The notes under the pieces are model-generated. The model had not been told where the DNA came from and did no database searches. It saw nothing but the letters and a program-made list of their open reading frames with translations. From the NCBI GenBank assembly GCA_036493595.1, contig DASXPN010000073.1:68265-132264 (forward strand): DNA of 64,000 bases, written 5' to 3'. This stretch comes from DATAES01 sp036493595 (GTDB taxonomy: Bacteria; Actinomycetota; Acidimicrobiia; Acidimicrobiales; JACDCH01). The position numbers were made by a program, and so were the translations under genes. How positions within the stretch are numbered: position 1 is the stretch's first letter; each line of letters begins with the position of its first letter. Of this stretch, positions 42,278 through 50,873 are shown one piece after another.

Positions 42278-42316
42278 CCCGACAGTCTTGCAGCCGCGGT
42301 TGCGTAGTCTGCGGTG

Positions 42317-43654
42317 ATGGCTCGAAGGCTCGCGGTCATCGGCGGCGACGCCGGCGGTATGGCCGCCGCGACCCAAGCGCGACGGCTCGACTCGTCGCTC
42401 GAGATCGTTGCCTTCGAGAGGACGGAGTGGACGAGCTATTCGGCGTGCGGAATCCCGTATCTCGTGGGCGGCGAGGTGGCCGAGCTCGAACAGCTTGTCG
42501 CCCGTTCGCCCCAGGAACATCGCGACAAGTCGCTGATCGACATGCGCGTGCGCCACGAGGTCATGGGTATCGATCTCGACGCCGGCCGGCTGGAGGTCCG
42601 CGACCACGGTCACGGGCGCACCATCCAAGTGCCGTTCGACTTGTTGCTGCTCGGGATGGGCGCTCGCCCGATCCGCCCCGACCTCCCGGGCATCGACCTG
42701 GCGATGGTGCAGGGCGTGCAGACGTTGGCCGATGCCGCGCGACTGCTGCATCGAGCAGAAACGAGCGAGTGCGACAACGTCGTCGTGGTTGGCGGCGGCT
42801 ACATCGGTCTGGAACTGGCCGAGGCCTTCGTGGCCCGCAAGGCGCGTGTCACCGTCGTCGAGAGCCGCGACCACGTGATGGCGACACTCGACCCGGACAT
42901 GGCGATCCCCATCGAGGACGCGATGCGTCGCGCCGGCATCGACGTGCGACTCGGAACGAAGGTCACCGGGTTCGAGGAGGGCGCCGTCGAGACGTCGAAC
43001 GGTTCGGTGCCCGCCGACCTCGTCGTGCTCGGCATCGGCGTCGAACCCAACAGCGAGCTGGCGGAAGACGCCGGCATCGAGCTCGGCACCCGCCGATCGA
43101 TCCGTGTCGACCGGCGGCAACACACCAGCGCGCCGGATGTGTGGGCGGCCGGCGACTGTGCGCAGTCCGTCCATCTCGTCAGTGGTCAGCCCGTGTACGT
43201 CGCGCTCGGCACTGTGGCCACCCGCCAGGCGCGTGTCGCGGGCATCAACATCGGCGGTGGTTACGCCACGATGCCCGGTGTCCTCGGCACCGCGGTCACC
43301 CGCATCTGCGATACCGAGATCGGCCGCACCGGTCTCAACGAACGTGAGGCGAGCGAGGCGGCGTTCGAGTATGTCGCAGCGACGATCGACAGCACCACGA
43401 CCGCGTCGTACTTCGCTGATCCGCCGCAGATCACGCTCAAGCTGCTGGCCGAGCAGCGCTCGGGCCGTGTGCTCGGCGCGCAGGTCGTCGGCGGTCGGGG
43501 GGCGGCGAAGCGCATCGACGTCCTCGCAACCGCGATCACCGCGGGAATGAATGTCCAGCAGCTTGTCGACCTCGATCTCGGTTACGCGCCACCGGTGAGC
43601 CCTCTGTGGGATCCAGTGGCGACGGCAGCACGCGTCGCGCTCTCGAAGCTCTGA
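42317..43654 (+). CDS. CoA-disulfide reductase/NADH oxidase-like flavoprotein
   Basis: A 445-residue pyridine nucleotide-disulfide oxidoreductase. FAD motif LAVIGGDAGGMAAATQARR, a single redox Cys44 in SYSACGIPYLVGG as in CoA-disulfide reductases, NAD motif VVVVGGGYIGLELAEA, and second FAD motif VWAAGDCAQSVH are all present. The C-terminal dimerisation domain ends APPVSPLWDPV. It may reduce CoA or other low-molecular-weight disulfides, or act as a persulfide reductase. ATG at 42317; GTG at 42314 would add one residue. It is divergent from the Cys-rich protein and Rrf2 genes, suggesting a shared redox function. Confidence 0.87.
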   Translation: MARRLAVIGGDAGGMAAATQARRLDSSLEIVAFERTEWTSYSACGIPYLVGGEVAELEQLVARSPQEHRDKSLIDMRVRHEVMGIDLDAGRLEVRDHGHGRTIQVPFDLLLLGMGARPIRPDLPGIDLAMVQGVQTLADAARLLHRAETSECDNVVVVGGGYIGLELAEAFVARKARVTVVESRDHVMATLDPDMAIPIEDAMRRAGIDVRLGTKVTGFEEGAVETSNGSVPADLVVLGIGVEPNSELAEDAGIELGTRRSIRVDRRQHTSAPDVWAAGDCAQSVHLVSGQPVYVALGTVATRQARVAGINIGGGYATMPGVLGTAVTRICDTEIGRTGLNEREASEAAFEYVAATIDSTTTASYFADPPQITLKLLAEQRSGRVLGAQVVGGRGAAKRIDVLATAITAGMNVQQLVDLDLGYAPPVSPLWDPVATAARVALSKL

Positions 43655-43689
43655 CATCGCCGTCGCGCGGCACGGGTAGGTTGAGCGCG

Positions 43690-44388
43690 ATGGCCGATTC
43701 GAGCGCCGAGGACGAACCTCGTCGCGCCACGACACAGGATCTGCACCGCTGGGCGCAGGCGCTGTCGGGCGTTGCCCGCACCGGGCTCGGTTTCACGCAG
43801 AGCCTGTACGAGAAGGAACGCTTCGAGGAGATCCTCGCCGTGGCCGCCGACATCGCACACGCGGCGGGAGGTGGCCCGCTCGATCACGACGAGCAGGTCG
43901 AGGAGTGGATGGGCATGGTCGGCGCGGGCGTGCCCGGTTATGTCACACCGAAGGTCGGCGTCGCCGCGATCGTCGGCAACGAGGACGACCAGATCCTGCT
44001 CGTGCAACGCGCCGACTCGGGCATCTGGCTGTACCCGACCGGCTGGGCGGACATCGGCTACTCCGCGTCGGAGATCGCGGTGAAGGAAGTACGCGAGGAG
44101 ACCGGCATCGAGATCGAGGTCGTGCGCCTCATCGGCGTGCTCGACGGACTGCGCCTCGGCTTCACTCGTGTTCCGATGTACTTGTTGCTCTTCCACTGCC
44201 GCGCCATCGGCGGCGAGCTCGCCGCGCATCCGTTGGAGTGCGCGGATGTGGGGTGGTTCGCGGAGGACGCGCTGCCGTGGCCGGCCGCAGGATTCCCTCG
44301 ATGGGGACCGCTGGCATTCGCCGCCATCCGCGGCGAATCCATCGAGCCGCTCTTCGACGAGCCGCGCGACAAACCCTGGCTCACCTAG
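43690..44388 (+). CDS. NUDIX hydrolase with N-terminal helical domain
   Basis: A 232-residue protein. Residues 1-65 match the helical NUDIX_N domain (LHRWAQALSGVARTGLGFTQ). The NUDIX fold follows (VGVAAIVGNEDDQILLVQRA), with a box reading GWADIGYSASEIAVKEVREE-TGI, in which the first box Glu position is shifted as in other members with this N-domain. Such enzymes hydrolyse nucleoside diphosphate derivatives, often ADP-ribose or FAD. The start is ATG at 43690. Substrate not determinable. Confidence 0.87.
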   Translation: MADSSAEDEPRRATTQDLHRWAQALSGVARTGLGFTQSLYEKERFEEILAVAADIAHAAGGGPLDHDEQVEEWMGMVGAGVPGYVTPKVGVAAIVGNEDDQILLVQRADSGIWLYPTGWADIGYSASEIAVKEVREETGIEIEVVRLIGVLDGLRLGFTRVPMYLLLFHCRAIGGELAAHPLECADVGWFAEDALPWPAAGFPRWGPLAFAAIRGESIEPLFDEPRDKPWLT

Positions 44389-44403
44389 CAACCTACGTCG
44401 CGT

Positions 44404-44874
44404 CTATTCCGCGAGTTGGCGGAACAGCGCGTCGACGATCGACATCGTGCCGTGGGACTGCTCCCATTCGTCGGCGATCAGGTCGTGGTCGACCTGCCCG
44501 ACGGCATCGGGCTGTACGCCCAGTGCTGCCTCCGCGGCGGCCGCCAGTGGCGCCGGCTCCAACTCGTCGCCGTAGGCGACGTAGGCCTCGAGCCCGTCCC
44601 ACAGCGAGTCGAGCGGCGCCGGCGGATCTTCACCGGTGGCGAGTGCGAGCGCGACTGCCGCGAACACCTCGTAGGTGTCGAGCCCTTCCGGCTTTCGGTA
44701 CCCGGCCACTGGATGCAGCCGCCATTCGAGCGTGACGCTGCCGGGACCGTCGTCGCGCAACCATGTCTGCGAGCCGTTCACGTAGGCATCGACGGGTTCG
44801 CCGAAGCGTTCGTCGAGCGCCACGATCACCGCGGGATCCGCCCGCCACACGCAGGTCGACGTGCGCTGAGCCAC
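44404..44874 (-). CDS. Hypothetical protein
   Basis: A 156-residue acidic soluble protein (VWRADPAVIVALDERFGEPVD, then GYRKPEGLDTYEVFAAVALA). I do not recognise the family. The GTG at 44874 gives a start that leaves 31 bp to the divergent peptidase gene; the frame is open further upstream but that part is antisense to the peptidase signal peptide. Codon bias supports coding. Confidence 0.55.
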   Translation of the reverse strand: MAQRTSTCVWRADPAVIVALDERFGEPVDAYVNGSQTWLRDDGPGSVTLEWRLHPVAGYRKPEGLDTYEVFAAVALALATGEDPPAPLDSLWDGLEAYVAYGDELEPAPLAAAAEAALGVQPDAVGQVDHDLIADEWEQSHGTMSIVDALFRQLAE

Positions 44875-44905
44875 CGTCGCAAGGTACCTCTGCCACCATT
44901 CGTCG

Positions 44906-46339
44906 ATGCGCCGATGGGTGGCACTCGCCGTGGTGGTCGTGCTGTGCGGCTGCCACAACGACACGCGCCCTCTCGCGTCGTCCTCCTCCGCGGGCGCGGC
45001 GTCATCGTCTTCGTCGCCGGCGCCTGGCGCCTCGGCATCGACCGCTCCGCCTCCCACCCCAACGACCGCAAGCCCGCTCTCGTTCATCGCGGGGTGTCCT
45101 GACCCGGGCCCACTCGCCGCGCCCGACCCCAACCGTCCTCGCTACCAAGCCGTCCTCGCGATCGATCCGCCGTCGTCGACGGTCAGCGGCTCGATGATCG
45201 TCATGTTCGTGCCCGATCTCGCGGTCGACGAGATGGTCTTCCGGTTGTGGCCAAACGCACCGGTGCCTGCGGCAAGCGGCGCGCGCATCTCCGTCGACGC
45301 AGTCACCGACAACGGCACGGGCCAGCCGGTGGCGACGACGCTCAGCGATCCGACGACACTGCATGTGGCGTTGGGTGCCACGGCGGGATCGATGTTGTCG
45401 GTGACGCTGACGTTCCACGCCACCATCCCCGGCAACAACGACGACCGGGTCGCGCATGCGGACGACACGATGCGACTCGGTTCGTTCCTGCCCTTGCTGG
45501 CGTGGGAGCCCGGGTTCGGATGGGCGACCGAGCCGGCGACGTCCATTCACGGTGAAGCGGCGACGTCGCCGGCCGCCGACTACGACGTCGGGGTCACCGT
45601 GCCCGCCGGCTACGACGTCCTCGGGACCGGTGTTCGGGGCGCCGACAACCACTGGCGTGCGACCGCGGTGCGCGACGTCGGCTTCAGCGTCGGACACTTC
45701 GACATCGCCGAGCAGGACGTCGCCGGCGTGCACGTGACCGTCGGTGTCGACCGCAGTGTGGGTGAGGATCCGCACCACGACTTGTCGCTCATCGCCGACG
45801 CGTTGCCGAACTACGAAGCGCGCTTCGGCGCGTTCCCGTGGACGACCTACACCGTCGCGATGACGCCGGGCTTCTCAGGCGGCATCGAGTTCCCGTTGCA
45901 CGTGATGCAGGGCCCTGGCTCGCAGGACCGGTCCGTCGTCCACGAGCTCGCCCACCAGTGGTTCTACTCACTCGTCGGCAACGACCAGGCCCGTGACCCG
46001 TGGCTCGACGAGGGGATGGCCTCGTACGCCGAGTTCGTGCAGATTGGCTCACTGCAGAGCCACGCGGGCGACCGCATCGCACCGGCCGTGCGCGGTCACG
46101 CCGGTGATCCGATGACGTTCTGGGACGATCACGCCGCCGACTACTACGCAGGCGTGTACGTCCAGAGTGCAGAAGCCGTCGCGTCACTCGGCTCGGTCGA
46201 CCAGGTGGACTGCGCCTTGCGTCAGTACGTGGCGCGCAACGCGTTCCGCGTGGCTCGCCCGTCGGACATTTTCGCCGCGCTTGCCACCGTCTTTCCCGAT
46301 CCCGTGGGTGCGCTGGCGCCCGCAGGGCTCCATCCCTGA
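44906..46339 (+). CDS. M1-family-like zinc metallopeptidase, lipoprotein
   Basis: A 477-residue exported protein. The signal ends in lipobox VLCGC (Cys15), then a Ser/Pro-rich linker. The gluzincin site is complete: H346-E-L-A-H350 and E369 in WLDEGMASYAE, spaced 18 residues after the second His. The exopeptidase GAMEN motif is replaced by GGIEF. The N-terminal beta domain (YQAVLAIDPPSSTVSG) fits M1 aminopeptidases. It is shorter than typical M1 enzymes and lacks most of the C-terminal helical domain. ATG at 44906. Substrate unknown. Confidence 0.85.
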   Translation: MRRWVALAVVVVLCGCHNDTRPLASSSSAGAASSSSSPAPGASASTAPPPTPTTASPLSFIAGCPDPGPLAAPDPNRPRYQAVLAIDPPSSTVSGSMIVMFVPDLAVDEMVFRLWPNAPVPAASGARISVDAVTDNGTGQPVATTLSDPTTLHVALGATAGSMLSVTLTFHATIPGNNDDRVAHADDTMRLGSFLPLLAWEPGFGWATEPATSIHGEAATSPAADYDVGVTVPAGYDVLGTGVRGADNHWRATAVRDVGFSVGHFDIAEQDVAGVHVTVGVDRSVGEDPHHDLSLIADALPNYEARFGAFPWTTYTVAMTPGFSGGIEFPLHVMQGPGSQDRSVVHELAHQWFYSLVGNDQARDPWLDEGMASYAEFVQIGSLQSHAGDRIAPAVRGHAGDPMTFWDDHAADYYAGVYVQSAEAVASLGSVDQVDCALRQYVARNAFRVARPSDIFAALATVFPDPVGALAPAGLHP

Positions 46340-46359
46340 ACCAGTCCTAGTGTGCGGCC

Positions 46360-47781
46360 ATGGCCGCGGTACACGACACGAACGAGCCGACCGTCATCGA
46401 GTTGGCGGAGTCAGTGCGACGAAAGGACCGCAAGGCCGTCGAAGTCCTCGACGATTACCTCGCTCGGATCGAGACAGGCAACGAGCGGTTGAACGCGTTC
46501 GTTCATCTCGACGCGGACCTCGCGCGCAAGGCCGCCACGGCGGTCGACGAGGCCGTCGCTCATGGACTGGATCCGGGCCCGCTGGCCGGCGTCCCGTTCG
46601 GTGTGAAGGACCTCGAGCACTGCGCGGGCATGCCGACCACCTACGGCTCGGTGCCGTTCCTCGGCCGTGGTCCCGAAGCCGAGGACGACATCAACGTCGG
46701 TCGGCTCAAGGCTGCCGGCGCGGTCGCGGTCGGCATGACCGCATCGCCCGAGTTCGGCACGCTCAACTTCACCAAGACGAAGGCGCACGGCATCACCCGT
46801 AACCCGTGGAATCCGAGCCGGACGCCCGGAGGCTCGAGTGGCGGCACGGCGGCTGCGGTCGCCGCCGCGCTGATCCCCTTCGGTACCGCATCCGACGGCG
46901 GCGGTTCGATTCGCATTCCTGCGGCGTTCTCGGGACTGCTCGGCCACAAATGCAGCCACGGCCGCATCCCGCTGCCGGGCCCGACCGGCAACAACACGAG
47001 TGTGCGCGGCTCGCTCACCACCACGGTGGGGGACACGGCGCGGATCCTCGACGTGCTCGCCGGCCCCGACGACCGCGATCGCTTCAGCCTCCCGCCGGCA
47101 CCCGTGCGCTACGAGGACGCGATGGAGACCACGCAGGTCCGAGGTCTGCGCGCCCGCTGGTCGCTCGACCTCGGCTTCGCCACCGTCGATCCCGAAGTGG
47201 CCGAGCTGGTCGAAGCCGCCGCCTCGACGCTGGCGAGCGAAGCCGGGCTCGTGGTCGACGACGACCCCGTCGAGTTCACGGATCCGGTCCGCGCCTGGCT
47301 CACGACCGGCGCGATCACGTTGTGGCTCGACATCGAGCCGGAGATGTGGCCATCGCGCGCCGACGACTTCACGCTGTGGACGCGACGCTCGCTCGAGCAG
47401 AGCGAGCACACCACGCTGCCGAAGTACGCGCGGTCGATCCGCGCGCGCGAGCAGCTCGAGCTCGACTGCGCCCGCTTGTTCCGCGACGTCGACGTCGTGT
47501 TGTGCCCGACGACCGCGGTGCCGGCATTCGCGGCGGAGGGGCCGCCACCGTCGATCATCAACGGCGTCGACACCGGCAACGGGGCGATGTCCACGCCGTT
47601 CACCATGCTCGCCAACCTGTGCTGGAACCCGGCGGTGTCGATTCCGTGTGGGCGGACGTCGGATGGACTACCGGTCGGGTTGCAGGTGATCGCCCGCCGT
47701 CATCTCGACGAGATCCCGTTGCGCCTCGCCCGCATCTTCGAACAGCGCCAACCCTGGCCCCGCTTCGCCCCAGCCGTCTGA
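46360..47781 (+). CDS. Amidase (amidase signature family)
   Basis: A 473-residue hydrolase of carboxylic amides. The Ser-cisSer-Lys triad is visible as K83 (GVKDLEH), S159 (TPGGSSGG) and S183 (SDGGGSIRIP), with the expected 24-residue spacing between the serines. It resembles 6-aminohexanoate-cyclic-dimer and aryl-acylamidases rather than GatA, since no GatB/GatC neighbours exist. ATG at 46360, 20 bp after the peptidase gene. No signal peptide. Substrate unknown. Confidence 0.88.
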   Translation: MAAVHDTNEPTVIELAESVRRKDRKAVEVLDDYLARIETGNERLNAFVHLDADLARKAATAVDEAVAHGLDPGPLAGVPFGVKDLEHCAGMPTTYGSVPFLGRGPEAEDDINVGRLKAAGAVAVGMTASPEFGTLNFTKTKAHGITRNPWNPSRTPGGSSGGTAAAVAAALIPFGTASDGGGSIRIPAAFSGLLGHKCSHGRIPLPGPTGNNTSVRGSLTTTVGDTARILDVLAGPDDRDRFSLPPAPVRYEDAMETTQVRGLRARWSLDLGFATVDPEVAELVEAAASTLASEAGLVVDDDPVEFTDPVRAWLTTGAITLWLDIEPEMWPSRADDFTLWTRRSLEQSEHTTLPKYARSIRAREQLELDCARLFRDVDVVLCPTTAVPAFAAEGPPPSIINGVDTGNGAMSTPFTMLANLCWNPAVSIPCGRTSDGLPVGLQVIARRHLDEIPLRLARIFEQRQPWPRFAPAV

Positions 47782-47802
47782 CCGCACTCCGACGGGAAAG
47801 GG

Positions 47803-48666
47803 TCAGCCGCCGTTGTCGCGCAGGAAGCGTTCGACTTCGGCGATGAGATCCTCTGAGCTCACGTCCTCGGTCAGTGGCGGGCTCACCGCTTCCTCGTCGA
47901 CCGACTCCTCGAGGCGAGCGACGTAGGCGGCGGTGTCGTCGTCCTCCGCGACGAGCTCGTCGATCTGGCGCTCGTAGGCGGCGGATGCGATCTCGAGATC
48001 GGTCGTCGCCACTGGCGCGCGCAACAAGTGCGCGAGCCGTTCGAGCAGCGCGAGCGCGGCCTTCGGCGACGGCGCGCTCGGTACGTAGGTCGGCACGGTC
48101 GCCCACAACGCGACCGCCGGGACACCCGTGCGGCGGAACGTGTCGTGCAGCACGCCGACGATGCCGGTGGGTCCTTCGTATTGCGATTGCTGCAAGCCGA
48201 GCGAACGGACGAGGCTGGGGTCCTGCGTCGTGCCGACGACGTGCACCGGGCGGCTGTGCGGAACCTCGGCCAGCAGCGCGCCCAATGTGACGACGAGGCG
48301 CACGTCGTGCTCGGCCGCGACCGCGACGATCTCTTCGCAGAACGTGCGCCACCGCAACTGCGGCTCGGTGCCGATGAGGAAGATGACGTCGCGGCTCCCG
48401 CCTGGAATGGCGGCGGCGGACATCGTCGTCGCGGGCCACACGATCTCGCGTTGCATCCCTTCGTCGAGGCGAACCTGCGGACGGGTCGACGTGAAGTCGA
48501 AGAAGTCCTCGGGATCGATCTCCGCGAACACCTCGGCGTCCCAGCGCTCGGCGAGGAACCGGGCGGCGAACGACGCGGCCTCGCCCGCGTCGTTCCATCC
48601 CTCGAACCCAGCGACCAGAACGGGATTCCGCAGCTGCGGTTGGCCCCGCCGTGTCACATACGGCAT
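47803..48666 (-). CDS. PAC2-family protein
   Basis: A 287-residue protein with the PAC2 (proteasome assembly chaperone 2) fold. NPVLVAGFEGWNDAGEAAS opens the family core, then FFDFTSTRPQVRLDEG and VVTLGALLAEVPHSRP. It ends with an acidic helical tail. Actinobacteria have PAC2-fold proteins of unknown function, some possibly linked to proteasome or DNA-related processes. ATG at 48666. It lies 10 bp downstream of msrB on the same strand. Confidence 0.87.
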   Translation of the reverse strand: MPYVTRRGQPQLRNPVLVAGFEGWNDAGEAASFAARFLAERWDAEVFAEIDPEDFFDFTSTRPQVRLDEGMQREIVWPATTMSAAAIPGGSRDVIFLIGTEPQLRWRTFCEEIVAVAAEHDVRLVVTLGALLAEVPHSRPVHVVGTTQDPSLVRSLGLQQSQYEGPTGIVGVLHDTFRRTGVPAVALWATVPTYVPSAPSPKAALALLERLAHLLRAPVATTDLEIASAAYERQIDELVAEDDDTAAYVARLEESVDEEAVSPPLTEDVSSEDLIAEVERFLRDNGG

Positions 48667-48676
48667 CGAATCGACG

Positions 48677-49123
48677 CTAGCGCCCTGCCGTCGTCTCGGA
48701 GCCCTCGGCCCCCTCGGCCGTCGCCGGATCGAAGTCGAGCGAGAGCGAGTTGATGCAGTACCGCAGGCCTTCGGGCCCGGGGCCATCAGGGAAGACGTGG
48801 CCAAGATGCCCACCGCAGCGCGCGCACATGACTTCAATGCGATGCATACCGTGCGCGTAGTCGTCCTCGGTCTTCACGTTCGCCGCGATGGCAGGTGACG
48901 TGAAGCTCGGCCAGCCGGTGCCCGAGTCGAACTTCGTATCGGACGCGAACAGCGGGGCGCCGCAGGCTGCGCACCGGTACATGCCGTCGTCGTGGTTGTA
49001 GACGTACTTGCCGGTGAAAGGTGCCTCCGTGCCCTTCCGCCTGAGCACGTCGTACTGCTCGGGGGTCAGTTCGTCACGCCATTCTCCGTCGGACTTGTCG
49101 ACGTTCGCGGGAGCTTCATCCAT
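48677..49123 (-). CDS. msrB: Peptide-methionine (R)-S-oxide reductase MsrB
   Basis: A 148-residue enzyme that reduces methionine-R-sulfoxide. The zinc site is C51/C54 (RCAACG) and C100/C103 (MCARCGGHLGHVF). The catalytic Cys123 is in RYCINSLSL. FDSGTGWPSF is the core motif. The catalytic residue is Cys here, not Sec. ATG at 49123. It is divergent from the putative selenoprotein by about 22 bp, suggesting a shared oxidative-stress context. Confidence 0.95.
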   Translation of the reverse strand: MDEAPANVDKSDGEWRDELTPEQYDVLRRKGTEAPFTGKYVYNHDDGMYRCAACGAPLFASDTKFDSGTGWPSFTSPAIAANVKTEDDYAHGMHRIEVMCARCGGHLGHVFPDGPGPEGLRYCINSLSLDFDPATAEGAEGSETTAGR

Positions 49124-49145
49124 GTCGCCAGCCTACGATTCGAAT

Positions 49146-50231
49146 GTGCTGACCACGACGCTCGAGATCGCATCAACCGACTTCGAGTCCACGACCGGCT
49201 GGGCCATCAAACCGGAGGGTGCGTGCCGCGGCGAGGTCTGTGTGCCGTTGCCGCCAGAGGCTCGCCTCGAAGCGGGGAAGGTGCGGCTCGACGTGGTCGC
49301 CCACCGTCTCGGTGCGCCCCTCGTGCATGACGAAGGTCGCGGCCTCTACGCGGTCGGCCCCTCGACGCTCGGCGGCCGAGCGCTGCCGTCCGCCCGAGCC
49401 CCGAGGCTCGAGCTGCCGACGATCGACGGCGCGCGGTTCGACCTGTCCGCGCTGCACGGCATGAAGACGGTGCTCGTCGCATGGGCGTCGTGGTGAGGGT
49501 GCCGAATGAGCCTGCCCGGGTGGCAGGCATTCAGAGCTGAGCACCACGACAAGGGAATCGAGGTGGTGACGGTCGCGCTCGACTCGGGTGGCGCAGCCGC
49601 CGCGCAACAGTGGATCGCTGCCGCGCAACCCGACCACCCGTCATTGATCGACGAGGGTCACATCACCGACGAGCTGTTCGGGTTCGTCAACGTGCCCATG
49701 GCGGTGTGGATCGACGAGGACGGCATGATCGTGCGCCCCGCGGAGCCTGCGAGCATCGAGCAGAGCGCGTTGCGCGACCTCGAGGTTCCGGAAGGCTTGC
49801 CCGACCGGATGCGCGAGATGCTGGTCGCGGTCAAGGAGATACGCGACGACAGCGCGGCGTATCGTGCCGCGCTCGTCGATTGGATCGAGAACGGCGCGCA
49901 GAGCGCCTACGCGCTGTCACCCGACGAGGTGGTCGCTCGATCCCAACCGCGTGGTCGCGCCGAGGCCGAAGCGGCCGCCTGTTTCGAGCTCGGACGTGAT
50001 GCGCACCTCGCCGGCGACGTGACCGCCGCGGTGCACTGGTGGCGCGAGGCCCACCGGCTCGACCCGTCCAACTGGACCTACAAGCGCCAAGCGTGGAGCA
50101 TCGCCAGCACCGAACCCGGCGCACCGAGCGATCTGATGCAGGGCCCGACCGACGAGTACGAGGGCAACTGGCTCGATGACGTGAAGGCGATCGGCGGCGG
50201 TGAGAACTACTACAACGAGTTCCGACCCTGA
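49146..50231 (+). CDS. Thioredoxin-like (TlpA/ResA type) selenoprotein with in-frame UGA
   Basis: One 361-codon reading frame interrupted by a single TGA at 49494-49496 (codon 117). Before it the frame reads LSALHGMKTVLVAWASW and after it GCRMSLPGWQAFRAEHHDKG, so the intact frame gives WASW-U-GCR-xxLPGWQ, exactly where a thioredoxin-like redox Cys belongs. Residues 118-200 continue the fold (IEVVTVALDSGGAAAA; VNVPMAVWIDEDGMIV). A C-terminal helical extension with TPR-like WWREAHRLDPSNW follows. A hairpin at 49504-49532 fits a bacterial SECIS. GTG at 49146. Otherwise this would be a truncated and a restarted gene, which is less likely. Confidence 0.85.
49504..49532 (+). promoter_or_regulatory. 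Putative bacterial SECIS element
   Basis: GAAT-(GA bulge)-GCCTGCC-CGGGT-GGCAGGC-ATTC folds into a 7-bp upper stem, a 2-nt bulge and a 4-bp lower stem. The apical loop CGGGU carries G at its second position. The loop begins 20 nt after the in-frame TGA, inside the range known for SelB-dependent bacterial SECIS elements. Confidence 0.75.
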
Positions 50232-50246
50232 TGGTGGTCAGAGCCG

Positions 50247-50597
50247 CTGAGTGACACGGCTGACGAACCCAGGGGCATCCTGAATCCCGGCACCATCGAC
50301 GGCATCACCGTCGCCGCCGACGGCGTCGTCGAGCTCGTCGTCGAGCAGACGGCGCCGTGGGACGGATCGGATCATCTGCTGCTCCTCACGCAGGAGAAGC
50401 TGTTCAACTACCTCGCGTACATCGGCGACGGCGACCTCCGGCGCGAGCACCCGAGCGCGGCCAAGGGTTGGCGGGTCATCGTCGAGACGACGGATGAACC
50501 CGATCAGCGAACGGCCGAGCTGTTCCGCCTGGCCGGCGAGCAGCTCCGCCGGCTGGGGGGCACCTTCCTCACGCGGCGGATGCCGGCCGATCGCTGA
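50247..50597 (+). CDS. DUF6572-like protein, apparent CTG start
   Basis: An open frame in the same phase as the selenoprotein gene and directly after its stop. It reads GTIDGITVAADGVVELVV, then PWDGSDHLLLLTQEKLFNYL and DEPDQRTAELFRLAGEQL, which I recognise as the DUF6572 pattern. No ATG, GTG or TTG precedes the conserved part in frame. CTG at 50247 (giving an N-terminus of SDTADEPRGIL, 116 residues) or CTG at 50280 are candidates. Family function is unknown. The 3' end overlaps a possible small gene on the other strand. Confidence 0.7.
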   Translation: MSDTADEPRGILNPGTIDGITVAADGVVELVVEQTAPWDGSDHLLLLTQEKLFNYLAYIGDGDLRREHPSAAKGWRVIVETTDEPDQRTAELFRLAGEQLRRLGGTFLTRRMPADR

Positions 50598-50736
50598 CGG
50601 GCATGGCCCCATCGAGGCGACTCAATAGCGCCTCGATCGTCCCGACCTCTGCGGCGCGCTGGTCGGCGAGCACACGCGCATTGGCCACTGCCCCGGTGTT
50701 GCCGAGCCTCCGGATCCAGGCGATGACCGTTTCCAT
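50569..50736 (-). CDS. Possible small protein
   Basis: A 55-residue frame (METVIAWIRRLGNTGAVANA ... IEALLSRLDGA) with strong GC bias at third codon positions. It overlaps the end of the convergent DUF6572-like gene by 29 bp. I do not recognise the family. ATG at 50736; divergent from the citrate synthase gene by 137 bp. It may be a genuine small conserved protein or a chance frame. Confidence 0.4.
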   Translation of the reverse strand: METVIAWIRRLGNTGAVANARVLADQRAAEVGTIEALLSRLDGAMPVSDRPASAA

Positions 50737-50873
50737 GACGGAAAGGTACGAAAGCCATGTGTCGTCCGCTCGACGCGACCGTGACCACTGGGTCACGATC
50801 GGGTGAACGCTCGCTTTCTCCGCTTCGCCTCCTAGGCTGCGCGGGACTGGCGCGGGACCGACGAGGAGGCACG

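Noticed and set aside
42278..43735. The long upstream extension of the Cys-rich mini-protein frame on the minus strand
   Set aside because: It is antisense to the CoA-disulfide-reductase-like gene. Only the last 62 codons have protein-like features and a suitable GTG start.
49494..49506. Two separate genes split at the TGA, with a restart at ATG 49506
   Set aside because: A restart at 49506 would begin in the middle of a thioredoxin fold and leave the first half ending exactly at the active site. One selenoprotein explains both halves better.
50229..50247. A second selenocysteine or programmed read-through at the end of the selenoprotein gene
   Set aside because: The codons after this TGA (WWSEPL) do not resemble a redox motif and I see no matching SECIS-like hairpin just downstream. 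An alternative start is simpler.
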